DNA from: Arcobacter sp. F155
Lineage (GTDB): Bacteria > Campylobacterota > Campylobacteria > Campylobacterales > Arcobacteraceae
DNA: 64,000 bases
NCBI RefSeq assembly: GCF_004116455.1
Contig: NZ_PDJU01000007.1
Coordinates: 107,805-171,804, forward strand
Reading direction: 5' to 3'
Shown: in pieces, positions 23,385 through 32,043 of the stretch
How the letters are laid out: each line of letters starts with the position of its first letter
How positions within the stretch are numbered: the stretch's first letter is position 1
Position numbers and translations under genes: made by a program
Notes under the pieces: generated by a model
Told to the model about the DNA's origin: nothing
What the model saw: only the letters and a program-made list of their open reading frames with translations
Databases searched by the model: none

Positions 23385-24851
23385 TTATTTTTTTCTAAAT
23401 TTTCTTTTAGTGTTATTTTGATTTGAACTTTCTTCTAAAGGTTCTGCTTTTGATTGGTAGTTATTTGTATGTTGCTTTATTCTACTCATTATATTTTGAT
23501 GTGAATTTTCATCCATATTATCAATAGTCTGATACAAGCTTATATTTTCTTTTCTAAGCTTATCATTTTCAATTTCTAAAGCTTGTATATATTCTTTTAG
23601 ATCTCTATTCTCTGAATGAAGATTTTTATTAGATTCTTTTGATTTTTCAAGTTCATTATATAAGCTTGTTAAAGTAAACTTAGCTTGTTTTAGTTCTTTA
23701 CTTACATCTGCATTTAAATTTAAATACATTGTACTTTTATTTTTAAGTTTTTCAATATCAGCTTCTAAAGTTTTAATTACTTGTTTGTATATTTCAACTT
23801 CATCTTTTACATCTTTAAGAGATTCTTTTAACTCAATATTTTCATTAATAATTTCATCAATTTTGATTTTTAACTTTTCATATTCAGTTTTAAAATATGA
23901 AGCATTACTAACAATATTTTCAATATCTTCTATACTTAAATTATCATCTTCTAATTGTATTTTTAAGCTTTTATGTAAAGCTTCAAGTTTTGCATGTTCT
24001 TCCCTTTTTGCACCTAACTTTTGAAGTTCTTTTCTTTGTTGTTTAATAATCTCTTTTAAATCATTATTAGAAGCTTTCTTTTTTATTTTTTGTTCTCTAA
24101 CTTTTGCATGTTCCTCTTTTATCTGAAAATGATTTTTTCTTTTAGTTTTGCTCCAAACTGTTCCTCTTTCCATTTTTAAAAACTCAGCTACTTTTGTTTG
24201 AAGTAAAGACATTTGAGTTCTGCTTAATCTTGCGCTCTTACAAGTATCTAAATCATATAAAGAAAATATAGTATGTGCATGATAATTCATTTTTAATTGT
24301 AACTTTGACATATCAGCTTTTATTTTAAATTCTTTATCTAAATACCAATTTTTTGTATCTTCATTATAAAAGATATCCTTACTTGGTTTATAATCAATAA
24401 TCTCATCTGTAACATCTAAATCATCGTGATACCATTTTAAATTGATACTGTCATAGACTAATTCATTTTCAGGATATGGACTATCTAAAAAGACTCCTTC
24501 ATCTCTATGGATAGAGACATCAAGTAATTCAAATCCTATAAACTCTTTTTTAAGTTCTGTAAAGAGTTTTTCAATATCTTTTAAATTATGTTCTTCTTTT
24601 AAATTTATCACTGCTTCTAAAAATAGATTATCAACTTGTTTTTTCTGCATAGATTGATTATGTTTTTGTTTGTATGAATCAATTGCTAATTTTTTAAATT
24701 TGTCATAGTCCATATATCTTTTGTTTTCATTTACTTTATTAGAATCAATATGTTTTAAAAGATATGTAATTTTTGAAGTTCTTGAATTGTGTTCTTCGGC
24801 TCTTTGTAAGTCTGCTTTTTGAAAATTAAAACTACTTTTAGAAACTGCCAT
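23385..24851 (-). CDS. MobV-like relaxase (Mob/Pre family) with coiled-coil tail
   Basis: A 488-residue protein. The N-terminal region contains EEHNSRTSKITYLLKH near 19-34, HRDEG at 115-119 and NYHAHT at 189-194, reminiscent of the HxDE...PHxH metal motif of MobV/Pre relaxases but with a 70-residue insertion separating the two halves. ARLSRTQMSLLQTKVAEFL near 207-225 resembles the conserved helix of these proteins. Residues 235-470 are a long coiled coil. It would nick the transfer origin and lead the strand through another element's conjugation apparatus. An oriT-like region lies directly upstream of its start. Confidence 0.68.
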   Translation of the reverse strand: MAVSKSSFNFQKADLQRAEEHNSRTSKITYLLKHIDSNKVNENKRYMDYDKFKKLAIDSYKQKHNQSMQKKQVDNLFLEAVINLKEEHNLKDIEKLFTELKKEFIGFELLDVSIHRDEGVFLDSPYPENELVYDSINLKWYHDDLDVTDEIIDYKPSKDIFYNEDTKNWYLDKEFKIKADMSKLQLKMNYHAHTIFSLYDLDTCKSARLSRTQMSLLQTKVAEFLKMERGTVWSKTKRKNHFQIKEEHAKVREQKIKKKASNNDLKEIIKQQRKELQKLGAKREEHAKLEALHKSLKIQLEDDNLSIEDIENIVSNASYFKTEYEKLKIKIDEIINENIELKESLKDVKDEVEIYKQVIKTLEADIEKLKNKSTMYLNLNADVSKELKQAKFTLTSLYNELEKSKESNKNLHSENRDLKEYIQALEIENDKLRKENISLYQTIDNMDENSHQNIMSRIKQHTNNYQSKAEPLEESSNQNNTKRKFRKK

Positions 24852-24862
24852 TGTTACCCCTT

Positions 24863-25010
24863 AAGTTTTATTCTAAAACTTTTCTCATACCCCTTGTGGG
24901 TTAAAAGAAAAGCAAATTTATACCTCACATAGTTGGGGTGTTAATTTGCAAATTAACACCCTAAAGGATGAAATTTGAAAATCATTGCTAACCCACGAGG
25001 GGTTTATGAT
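24863..25010. other. candidate origin of transfer (oriT)
   Basis: A perfect 26-bp palindrome (GGGTGTTAATTTG at 24936-24948 and its complement at 24949-24961) is framed by a second inverted pair, CCCCTTGTGGGTTA at 24890-24903 and TAACCCACGAGGGG at 24989-25002 (one mismatch). A smaller hairpin, AAGTTTTA/TAAAACTT, lies at 24863-24881. The region abuts the relaxase start codon, the usual place of oriT in MobV plasmids. It is non-coding. No nick site can be assigned from sequence alone. Confidence 0.55.
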
Positions 25011-25021
25011 TTTTCTTTGTT

Positions 25022-25282
25022 CTACCCCTCAATCTTTTTTAGCTTTTCTTCTAAAGCTTCAATAACTTTTTTTTGAGATTTATTTTGTTTTATTAATTCT
25101 TTAATCAATAAATCTTGCTGGTTAATCTCTATTTCTAAATTATCTTTTTCTGTTAGCTTTTTCTCAATTACTTTACCATTCACCATTAAATTTCCATTTT
25201 CATCTTTTGTTAATTTATATCCATCAAAATTAACACCAAATCCAAAACTAACTATTACTGCTACTAATAAAATCTTTTTCAT
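25022..25282 (-). CDS. hypothetical exported coiled-coil protein, 86 aa
   Basis: The first 16 residues (MKKILLVAVIVSFGFG) form a signal peptide; the rest is charged and ends in a coiled coil (IEINQQDLLIKELIKQNKSQ). There is no lipobox cysteine. It is 2 nt downstream of the 66-aa gene. Small periplasmic helical proteins of this kind often accompany conjugation genes, but the family is not recognised. Confidence 0.5.
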   Translation of the reverse strand: MKKILLVAVIVSFGFGVNFDGYKLTKDENGNLMVNGKVIEKKLTEKDNLEIEINQQDLLIKELIKQNKSQKKVIEALEEKLKKIEG

Positions 25283-25284
25283 TT

Positions 25285-25485
25285 CTATATTCCTAAATCA
25301 TAAATTTCTTCTATTTGATTTAATGATAAATCTTTCATTAAATCACCAAACGTTGGATATCCTTGAATATACCAACCTGAAAACTCCTCGCCACAAACTT
25401 TAAGTACCTTTTTTGTGACTACAGGTACTATCCCATACATTTTTTGAATTGCCATTAATCTATTGTTTCTATTGTTTACTCTCAT
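25285..25485 (-). CDS. hypothetical protein, 66 aa
   Basis: A small protein with a basic Asn/Arg-rich start and a globular-looking middle (EEFSGWYIQGYPTFGDLMK). It has an AAAAGGAGTAGGGC leader before its ATG and lies 18 nt behind the large membrane protein gene. No family is recognised. Confidence 0.45.
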   Translation of the reverse strand: MRVNNRNNRLMAIQKMYGIVPVVTKKVLKVCGEEFSGWYIQGYPTFGDLMKDLSLNQIEEIYDLGI

Positions 25486-25503
25486 TGCCCTACTCCTTTT
25501 AGA

Positions 25504-28128
25504 TTAAATTGGATTTTGCCATCTAGCTGTTTTCCCTTCTACATTCCCTATAACTTGATTCTCTGAAACAGCTTCTCTTATTCCAAATATGTCTAAAATC
25601 ATATTTGCACCATTAAAAACTAGATAGAAAACAACAAATACACCTATAATTGAGTTTCCAATCAATAGAAAACCTTTAATCGTCACCAAACCTAAAGTAT
25701 CAAAGAAGCTACCAATAGAAAAACTAGAAGCTTCATTGAGTGCATACATTGGCTCGAATTGTAGATTTATTAACATCACATTTATTGTTTCAAAAAATTC
25801 TTTTGCAAATAATGCCATTACGATAGATATCACAATTAGTAAGGGTTTAAAAGCTAGTGTTAAACCTACTTTCATAAATGTTTTAAGGTGTTCTAGTTGA
25901 TTAGTTGAAAATGCAAAAGCTATCATAAATGGAACTGCTAAGTAATAAATTTCAATCATAAAATAGTAGAAAAATATAACCATAAAAGAAGCTGTAGAAA
26001 TAGCTATAATTGGTAAATATGAAATTAAATATTTAATAATTAATATAGCTAGAAATACAGATAATATTTTTATTAAAGCGTCAATTATTCCCTCTGCCAT
26101 ATCAGCTACTGTTCCCAAAACTAAGCTTTTAAAATTAGAAGCCATTGTGTATAAAGAGTTTTGTTTTACAGGCTTTTTATTGGTAATTTTTGAATGAACA
26201 GAATTAGAATTATTGCCTTTATTTATGATATTTGTATTTTTTGATTGAACATTATTGCTAACATCATTTACTAAGCTTATAAGCTTAGTAGGAAACAATT
26301 TTAAAGGTGACAATATAGTCTCTGTAAACTTTTGAATAGAATCAAATCCAGGAACAAGTACATAAGGTATATTTGAAAAAGACCAATTAATAGATGAATC
26401 TATCCATCCTTCACCCTCTGCTATAGCACCAATTTCATAACCACCACTTTTTCTATAGTCTTTTATTGTCTGTTCTCTTTGTTCTTCTTCAAAACTACCT
26501 TTTAAGCCTATATTATCAATGAAGAAACTTGTTGTTGCTAACATTGGTAAACTTGTAAAACCTAGCTCTGCATTATTTCTATATTGCATATTAGCTATTA
26601 TTTCAACTTGCTTTTTAATTACATCATTTTCTTTTGCATTTTGATATGATTTAATTAAATAGTTTAATGATTTTAATTCTGTTTTATTCTCTAAATATTT
26701 TCTTTCAAATTGGTAACAAGAACTAACAGAATATAATCCATTCATTTTTATAAAACTTTCATTTTTTAAAAAGCTTGTATTATAAAAATTAGTATATGTA
26801 TCACCAGCAATTTGAGAACTATATCTTTTTAGATTTTCACTTGGTGGATATGTTTGATTAAGTCCTGTTAGAATACTCATATACTGTTTTAAAGCTTTTG
26901 TATTATAAATAGATGAACAAGTATTTAACAAGCTTATTAACTTAGCTTGTTCATAGTTTATTTTTTCTTTTTCTAAGCTTATTTCATTTATTGTAGAAAC
27001 AGGAGCTAAACCTATGTCTCTAAGCTTATATTTTAGGTATGCATTAGTAGCACTTGAACTTGCTAAATCTGCTAAATAAGAACCTTTGTAGAATACTGGT
27101 CTGATCATTTGATGGAAATTAGTTTGAGATATTTTGTTATCTTTATCATCAACTTTAATATTACTTGTTGAAAAGAAAAATATAAACATAGTTGCAACAC
27201 CTAATATTATTCTTTCTGCTATATCATCAAAATCACTAACATTACTTACATATTTTGTTAGTTTTGAAAGAACTGCCATACCTATAGTTATTGGAACTAT
27301 AGTAAATAAAATGAAAGTTTTACCTATTAGCATTACATCATTATATTCATTTAGAAAATTCATAATAAATATTATTGAGTTAGTTAAAAAACCTTTTACA
27401 CTACTTACTAAATCTTTATTTTCAATAGAAGTATTTGTATTATTTGTATCAGATTGAGATTCCTTTACATTTATTCCTAAGCTTTCTTGGAAGGAAGTTC
27501 TAACAAAATTTACTATTGATTTTAATTCATCAAGTAATGATTTATTTTCATTCACTACAATTGAATTTGGGTATAAAGTATATCCAGCATTTAAAGTGAC
27601 TTGGTTATATTTTATAGTACTTGGTACATCAATAATTTCTTCATCTACAGTTAAACCAGCGATCATATATTTTGAAAGATTTACGAATTCTTGATTAGTA
27701 CCTACGTTACTATAGTTTTTATATTTTTCTTCAATCTTTTTTAGATCTTCAAAATTTTGTAAACTCATTGATTCATTTGTTTTAGATTCTAAAGGTTGAA
27801 TTTTTATATTATTATATTCACTTTTACAAGATTGATTTACATTTGAAACTCTTGCAATTATTTTATCAGCTAATTTACTATCATACACATAACATTGAGT
27901 TTCACCTCTTTCAATATCAATATTTGCAATTCTTGAAAAATATCCATCTTTCAAAATAGGACACTCGTAATAACAACTATTTCTTTTTGGATATGACTTT
28001 ATATAACTCTCTTTTTGATTTAAAGTGTCTTCAAAGCTATTTATAACTTCATTTGGAGTTTGACTTGCAAAAAGATAGTTTAAGGCTAATAAGCCTATTA
28101 GAATTAATTTATTCAACTTCATTTTCAA
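25504..28128 (-). CDS. large inner-membrane protein, TraG-N/VirB6-like transfer component
   Basis: An 874-residue protein with a signal peptide (residues 1-21), a cysteine-containing periplasmic region up to about 220, a first group of membrane helices near 255-310, a long periplasmic stretch with paired cysteines, and a C-terminal cluster of five to six helices (from about 670 to 850). This layout is shared by TraG-N and VirB6/TrbL-type proteins of conjugative systems. No motif fixes the family exactly. It lies among mobilization genes and overlaps the preceding 229-aa gene by 20 bp. Without the other secretion components it may contribute to mating-pair formation or entry exclusion. Confidence 0.5.
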   Translation of the reverse strand: MKMKLNKLILIGLLALNYLFASQTPNEVINSFEDTLNQKESYIKSYPKRNSCYYECPILKDGYFSRIANIDIERGETQCYVYDSKLADKIIARVSNVNQSCKSEYNNIKIQPLESKTNESMSLQNFEDLKKIEEKYKNYSNVGTNQEFVNLSKYMIAGLTVDEEIIDVPSTIKYNQVTLNAGYTLYPNSIVVNENKSLLDELKSIVNFVRTSFQESLGINVKESQSDTNNTNTSIENKDLVSSVKGFLTNSIIFIMNFLNEYNDVMLIGKTFILFTIVPITIGMAVLSKLTKYVSNVSDFDDIAERIILGVATMFIFFFSTSNIKVDDKDNKISQTNFHQMIRPVFYKGSYLADLASSSATNAYLKYKLRDIGLAPVSTINEISLEKEKINYEQAKLISLLNTCSSIYNTKALKQYMSILTGLNQTYPPSENLKRYSSQIAGDTYTNFYNTSFLKNESFIKMNGLYSVSSCYQFERKYLENKTELKSLNYLIKSYQNAKENDVIKKQVEIIANMQYRNNAELGFTSLPMLATTSFFIDNIGLKGSFEEEQREQTIKDYRKSGGYEIGAIAEGEGWIDSSINWSFSNIPYVLVPGFDSIQKFTETILSPLKLFPTKLISLVNDVSNNVQSKNTNIINKGNNSNSVHSKITNKKPVKQNSLYTMASNFKSLVLGTVADMAEGIIDALIKILSVFLAILIIKYLISYLPIIAISTASFMVIFFYYFMIEIYYLAVPFMIAFAFSTNQLEHLKTFMKVGLTLAFKPLLIVISIVMALFAKEFFETINVMLINLQFEPMYALNEASSFSIGSFFDTLGLVTIKGFLLIGNSIIGVFVVFYLVFNGANMILDIFGIREAVSENQVIGNVEGKTARWQNPI

Positions 28129-28798
28129 TCCTCATAAAATATCCACCTACACTAAAATTAAATCCTAAATTGAACCCTCTTTTAACTCTTAATAATCCCT
28201 TTCCTTGCCAACCAAAAGAATCTACTCTTGGAAGTAGAGGTATAAGTGGTCTATTGTGTTGTTTTGTTAGATTTACTTTATTTACTTTTTTAATATCTTT
28301 TAAGTAATAATAGTTTTCATATTTCTTTTTAACTATATCTCTTATTAAAATAGCTAATATGATTATTTGAGAAGCATACATTGCATAGCTTTCTACATAC
28401 ACACCAATTTGTATATAATTATAAAATACTAAGAATCCACCCACTAACAATAGAAATAAAAACTTCATAAAGTATTTTGGAAATTTAATAAGTACAAACC
28501 CACCGATAATAACTGATACCAAAGAAGCACCAAATATTTTAAAATCTAAAAGCTCTTTTGGATATGTAAATAATCCAAAGATTATTAACATAAAAACACC
28601 GTACTTCATTAGAAGAACTTTCCATAGATCAACTTTTTTAAATTTTGATTCTGCAACTTCACTAACTGCTTTCATATATTTAAAATCTAAATCTATATCA
28701 GTTGTATAGCCTAACCAAAGCAAATAAGGATATTTATTTACTCTAATCTTATATTTTTTAAAATCCATATTATAATCCCAATATTTGGCAAGCGACAT
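28109..28798 (-). CDS. membrane protein of the mobilization region, 229 aa
   Basis: Four to five hydrophobic segments lie between residues 65 and 155, with a basic Arg/Gly-rich C-terminal tail (GWQGKGLLRVKRGFNLGFNF) that is unusual for a membrane protein. The ATG at 28798 has no clear ribosome site; the in-frame ATG ten codons later (28768), preceded by TTGGGAT, is an attractive alternative start. It overlaps the next gene by 20 bp, so the two are probably co-translated. No family is recognised. Confidence 0.5.
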   Translation of the reverse strand: MSLAKYWDYNMDFKKYKIRVNKYPYLLWLGYTTDIDLDFKYMKAVSEVAESKFKKVDLWKVLLMKYGVFMLIIFGLFTYPKELLDFKIFGASLVSVIIGGFVLIKFPKYFMKFLFLLLVGGFLVFYNYIQIGVYVESYAMYASQIIILAILIRDIVKKKYENYYYLKDIKKVNKVNLTKQHNRPLIPLLPRVDSFGWQGKGLLRVKRGFNLGFNFSVGGYFMRIENEVE

Positions 28799-28984
28799 AG
28801 CAAAACTTTTAGATAGTTAAAATTTCACTGCAAACGCTTGCTACCGCCTTTCGCTTACGCTCCAGTTGGTCTATGATTAAAGAAAATTAATTTTATGAAT
28901 AAATAATTGGCTTACCCATAAAATTAAAATTTCTAACCCTATTCCACGATTTTTGATTTATCAAAAATGTGGGTACTGCGTACC
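28788..28984. repeat. structured non-coding region with three inverted repeats
   Basis: GCAAGCG at 28788-28794 pairs with CGCTTGC at 28835-28841; CCAC-ATTTTTGA at 28944-28956 pairs with TCAAAAAT-GTGG at 28961-28972 with one bulged base; GGTAC at 28972-28976 pairs with GTACC at 28980-28984. Such clustered hairpins upstream of a membrane gene and behind an HTH replication-type gene could be a terminator or a single-strand origin. Confidence 0.4.
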
Positions 28985-29013
28985 TTGTAGTTATTTAGCA
29001 CCATTAAAGTTGC

Positions 29014-29733
29014 CTAAGCAGTATTATGAGCAGTTGATTTGGTTTTAAAATTCTTATAATTTTGAATAGTAAACTTATCTCCCTCAAGAAGTTTCACTTT
29101 TATTGTGTTCTTGTGCATATGAATTGATTTTGTAGCTACTACACCTATCGAATTTAAATATTCATAGAAGTTTTCAAAATTTTTGTTTAGTTCTTCTTCA
29201 TCTATATTTGATTGATGATTCAAGTTGTTCACGCAAACTATTTTTTTTGCTTGTTCTCTTTGTGAACTTACGTCCCTTTTTTTACTTTTTTTGTATTGTT
29301 CACTTTGTGATTTTTTATTCTTTCGATTGCTTTTTTCAGCTTTATAATTTCTAACATCTTGATATTTTTTTTGATATAAATCTTCAATTTCTTTTATCTT
29401 TAACTCTAATTCTTTTTCTTCTTTTTGTGTTAAATTTTTATATCTAAACGTATATTTTTCTTCAATATTCTTTAAATTAATAATATAAGCGGATGATGTG
29501 TTTCTACCATTATTCGCTTGTCTTTTAACTTTTTGAATTAATTTGATATTCTCTATTGCCCGTAAGTGATAAACAAGTGTTGTCTTTTTAAAGCTTGTTT
29601 TATATCTTAATGTTCTCAAACTAGGGAAACAATATCCACTATCATCTGCAAAATCTGCAATTGCTACTAAAATATGTTTTGGTGCATGAGGTAATACACT
29701 TTCAAATACAATAGTCATTGCCTTTAATGACAT
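29014..29733 (-). CDS. helix-turn-helix (HTH_36-like) replication-type protein
   Basis: A 239-residue protein. Residues 1-75 form a winged-helix domain of the HTH_36 kind (HILVAIADFADDSGYCFPSL and the recognition helix TTLVYHLRAIENIKLI), the kind found at the start of many plasmid/phage replication initiators (the SGYCFPSLRTL pattern is characteristic). The middle is a Lys/Glu-rich coiled coil and the C-terminus a small polar domain. It lies between alpA and the mobilization genes. A replication role is inferred from the domain type and context, not proven. Confidence 0.6.
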   Translation of the reverse strand: MSLKAMTIVFESVLPHAPKHILVAIADFADDSGYCFPSLRTLRYKTSFKKTTLVYHLRAIENIKLIQKVKRQANNGRNTSSAYIINLKNIEEKYTFRYKNLTQKEEKELELKIKEIEDLYQKKYQDVRNYKAEKSNRKNKKSQSEQYKKSKKRDVSSQREQAKKIVCVNNLNHQSNIDEEELNKNFENFYEYLNSIGVVATKSIHMHKNTIKVKLLEGDKFTIQNYKNFKTKSTAHNTA

Positions 29734-29844
29734 AATTATTCCTTTTCTAAATTAACTGTTTTAATTAAGCAGAAGTGTACTATTGAAGATTGTTTTCAAA
29801 TGTAGTATAATTAACTTAATTAATGCCTTCACGTGGTTTTAATT

Positions 29845-29887
29845 ACTCACTCTCTTAAAAGTTGGGGAACCGCTAAGAGAGATGAGT
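29845..29887 (-). terminator. long hairpin after alpA
   Basis: ACTCA-CTCTCTTA at 29845-29857 pairs with TAAGAGAG-A-TGAGT at 29874-29887, 13 bp with one bulged base and a GC-containing loop. It directly follows the alpA stop codon on the minus strand. No T run follows. Confidence 0.5.
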
Positions 29888-30091
29888 TTAATTTACTACT
29901 ATTCTATTTTTTTCCATTTGTAATTTAACCCACTCATCAACTTCATTTTCAGAATATAGTTTAGTTTTTGTATTTGCTAATCTAAAAGGCTTTGGAAAAG
30001 TTTTATCAGTTGCAATATCGCCATAAAATTTACGGGTTGATACCTTCAATTTTTCTTGTACTTCTAATCTCTTTAAAAGCTTAATACTCAT
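29888..30091 (-). CDS. AlpA family DNA-binding protein (excisionase-like)
   Basis: A 67-residue protein with a MerR-like winged helix: EVQEKLKVSTRKFYGDIATD, then FPKPFRLANTKTKLY and SENEVDEWVKLQ, the complete AlpA signature (HTH, the FPKP-x-R segment and the E-x-V-x-x-W helix). AlpA proteins activate or act as excisionase partners for P4-type integrases, consistent with the integrase gene immediately upstream. AAAGGAT precedes its ATG. Confidence 0.85.
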   Translation of the reverse strand: MSIKLLKRLEVQEKLKVSTRKFYGDIATDKTFPKPFRLANTKTKLYSENEVDEWVKLQMEKNRIVVN

Positions 30092-30353
30092 TTTTATCCT
30101 TTCAATTTTGATACTTATATCATAATTAAAATTGATGATTTTGTTAATAAAAGATCCTATTTTTAGTGTTTTAGAGAGAAAGTTATATAAGGTTATATAT
30201 CTTTTTTATTAAAAAATATACTATTAAACTAGGCTTAATGTACCCTTTTATGGTATATCTTTATTTAAGTAAGTTTTTTTATTATTAGTTTTCTTAAGAA
30301 ATAAAATTAATTTTTAACAGATTTATAAAGTTTTTCGCACTTTTGAAAAAGAA

Positions 30354-31571
30354 TTATAAATTATCCAACCAATTTGCATACCATTGAATAAGTTCTTTTT
30401 TCTCTTCATAATATTTAAACTTTGATTCCCTATTATATGAAGCTTTTACTCTATTTCTTTCTTTATGAGCTAAACAAGATTCTATAATGTCAGAATGAAA
30501 TCCATGCTCTTTATAAAGATTATGTGCAGTAGTTGAGAACATACTTCTAAAACCATGTACTGTATGTCTATTTTGATATCCAAGTCTTACTAATGTATCA
30601 CTTAGTGTTGCACCTGATACACCTCTGTCACTCTTTTGTGGAGAAGGGAATACAAACTCACTCCTATGTCTTGAATATGGCTCTATTTCTTTTATAAGCT
30701 TAACAGCTTGATGGGGTAAAGGACAAACAAACTCTATATTCATTTTCATCTTTTCTTTTGGTATAGCCCAATAGCCCTCTTCTAAATTTAACTCATTCCA
30801 TCTCATTAGTCTTATATTTTCACTTCGTACAAATACATAAGGAAGTAGTTTAAAGATAAATATAGTACTTATATCACTTCTGTATTTTTCACTTATTGAA
30901 TTTATATCAATAAGTAATTGTTTAATATCTTTTGGTTCTATAAGTGCTGGAAGATGTGCATCTTTTTTATTAGGTACAAGAATTGATTTCTTATCTATGT
31001 CAGCAATGATATTATGCTCTACATATTCATTTGTAACTGCATACATATATATTTTATTTACTAAAGCTAGTAATCTATGAGCAGATTCTATTACACCTTT
31101 TTCTTGATACTTTTGTAAAGCATTTATGATATCTATTCTTCTAATATCTTTTATTGCTATATTACCTAACCATATAGTGATATTTTTTAATATTCTTTTA
31201 TTTTGAGTAATAGTAGCTTCTGATTTACTCTTTTTTCTTAATTTTAGCCAATCTTCTATTACATCACTTAAAGTTATTGTTTCAGATGTTTTTTTTGCTT
31301 TTTTAATGGATATAGGATTTACATTATTAGCCAGTGAGTACTTAGCTTCATCTTTTTTTGTTCTTGCATCTTTTAAAGATACAGTAGGATAAATACCAAA
31401 AGACATAGACTTTCTTTTTCCACCATAAGAGAAGTCGTATCTCCATGACTTTGTTCCATTTTTTTTAACTACAAAATAAAGACCTTCTCCATCACTTAGT
31501 TTGTAATCTTTTTCTTTTGCTTTAGCATTTTTAAGTTGCGTATCATTCAGGGGTTTAACAGTTCTTGCCAT
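30354..31571 (-). CDS. P4-type tyrosine integrase (DUF4102 N-terminus)
   Basis: A 405-residue integrase. Residues 1-90 are the DUF4102 arm-binding domain (LSDGEGLYFVVKKNGTKSW, GIYPTVSLKDAR), 100-190 the SAM-like core-binding domain, and the catalytic domain shows Arg249 (FVRSENIRLMRW), His339-x-x-Arg342 (HGFR), His369 (LAHKERNRVKASYNR) and the nucleophile Tyr379. All catalytic residues are present. The gene lies 157 bp from the yciI stop codon, transcribed away from it. P4 integrases usually use tRNA 3' ends; here the duplicated sequence is the 3' end of yciI. Confidence 0.93.
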   Translation of the reverse strand: MARTVKPLNDTQLKNAKAKEKDYKLSDGEGLYFVVKKNGTKSWRYDFSYGGKRKSMSFGIYPTVSLKDARTKKDEAKYSLANNVNPISIKKAKKTSETITLSDVIEDWLKLRKKSKSEATITQNKRILKNITIWLGNIAIKDIRRIDIINALQKYQEKGVIESAHRLLALVNKIYMYAVTNEYVEHNIIADIDKKSILVPNKKDAHLPALIEPKDIKQLLIDINSISEKYRSDISTIFIFKLLPYVFVRSENIRLMRWNELNLEEGYWAIPKEKMKMNIEFVCPLPHQAVKLIKEIEPYSRHRSEFVFPSPQKSDRGVSGATLSDTLVRLGYQNRHTVHGFRSMFSTTAHNLYKEHGFHSDIIESCLAHKERNRVKASYNRESKFKYYEEKKELIQWYANWLDNL

Positions 31572-31577
31572 TTTATT

Positions 31578-31635
31578 ACGGTACTCACTTTCTAAAAGTT
31601 TCTCAGTACCGTCAATAATACCGTAAAAATACTGT
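31578..31635. other. integrase arm-type motifs, right end
   Basis: TACCGT occurs at 31607-31612 and 31619-31624, its inverse ACGGTA at 31578-31583, and a variant TACTGT at 31630-31635, all in the integrase leader between the gene start and the attachment core. They resemble the copies just inside the left boundary. Confidence 0.4.
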
Positions 31636-31728
31636 AATTATTCTAAAAACTTTGGAAAGTTTTAGGAAGGTTTTGCAAAACTAAAACCCATAAAAGTTCG
31701 ATTTATAGGCTAGTTTTGAGAAGTTTTG

Positions 31729-32016
31729 TTAATCTTTAGGAAGTAGCTTAACAGGGACAATTTGGAACTCTTCCATATTCCAAACATTGTTTTGTACATA
31801 TGGTTCATTTGATAGCCACTCATTGATTTCATCATCATTTTCAAAATCAACATATAAAGTTGAACCCACCATTTGATCTTCTTCAATTAAGGCACCAGCT
31901 TTAATCACTTTACCTTCAGCCATTAATTTCTTTGTACCTTCAATATGAGCATCTCTTACTTTAAGTCTTTTCTCTAAAGCACCCTCATTATCATACGCTA
32001 TTACTAAGTATTGCAT
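31729..32016 (-). CDS. YciI family protein
   Basis: A 95-residue protein of the YciI-like dimeric ferredoxin-fold family, with the conserved MQYLVIAYDNEG start, RDAHIEGTKKLMAEGKV containing the family His, and the later GSTLYVDFENDDEINEWL. The enzymatic role of the family is not settled. The last twelve codons (FQIVPVKLLPKD) appear to have been supplied by the inserted element, since a divergent copy ending LLPN is left at the other end of the island (16592). The protein remains intact, as usual for 3'-end integration. Confidence 0.85.
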   Translation of the reverse strand: MQYLVIAYDNEGALEKRLKVRDAHIEGTKKLMAEGKVIKAGALIEEDQMVGSTLYVDFENDDEINEWLSNEPYVQNNVWNMEEFQIVPVKLLPKD

Positions 32017-32043
32017 CTGGACTCCTTCTTTTTTAAAAGTATA

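Larger units (their letters stand above)
16608..31769. mobile_element. integrated mobilizable element (about 15.1 kb) at yciI
   Basis: The segment is bounded by two near-identical 22-bp copies of the yciI 3' end (16608-16629 and 31748-31769). It carries, from the right end, a P4-type tyrosine integrase, AlpA, an HTH protein, membrane transfer-type proteins, an oriT-like region, a MobV relaxase, iteron-like repeats, a nested IS256-family element with metal genes, and four unknown genes at the left end. TACCGT motifs occur just inside both ends, as expected for integrase arm sites. No full type IV secretion set is present, so it is more likely mobilizable than self-transmissible. The content is lower in recognisable genes than the flanking chromosome. 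Confidence 0.75.

Noticed and set aside
16434..31770. CRISPR array in the island
   Set aside because: The TAATATATTAAC repeats at 23000-23109 are short, irregularly spaced and without unique spacers of equal length.
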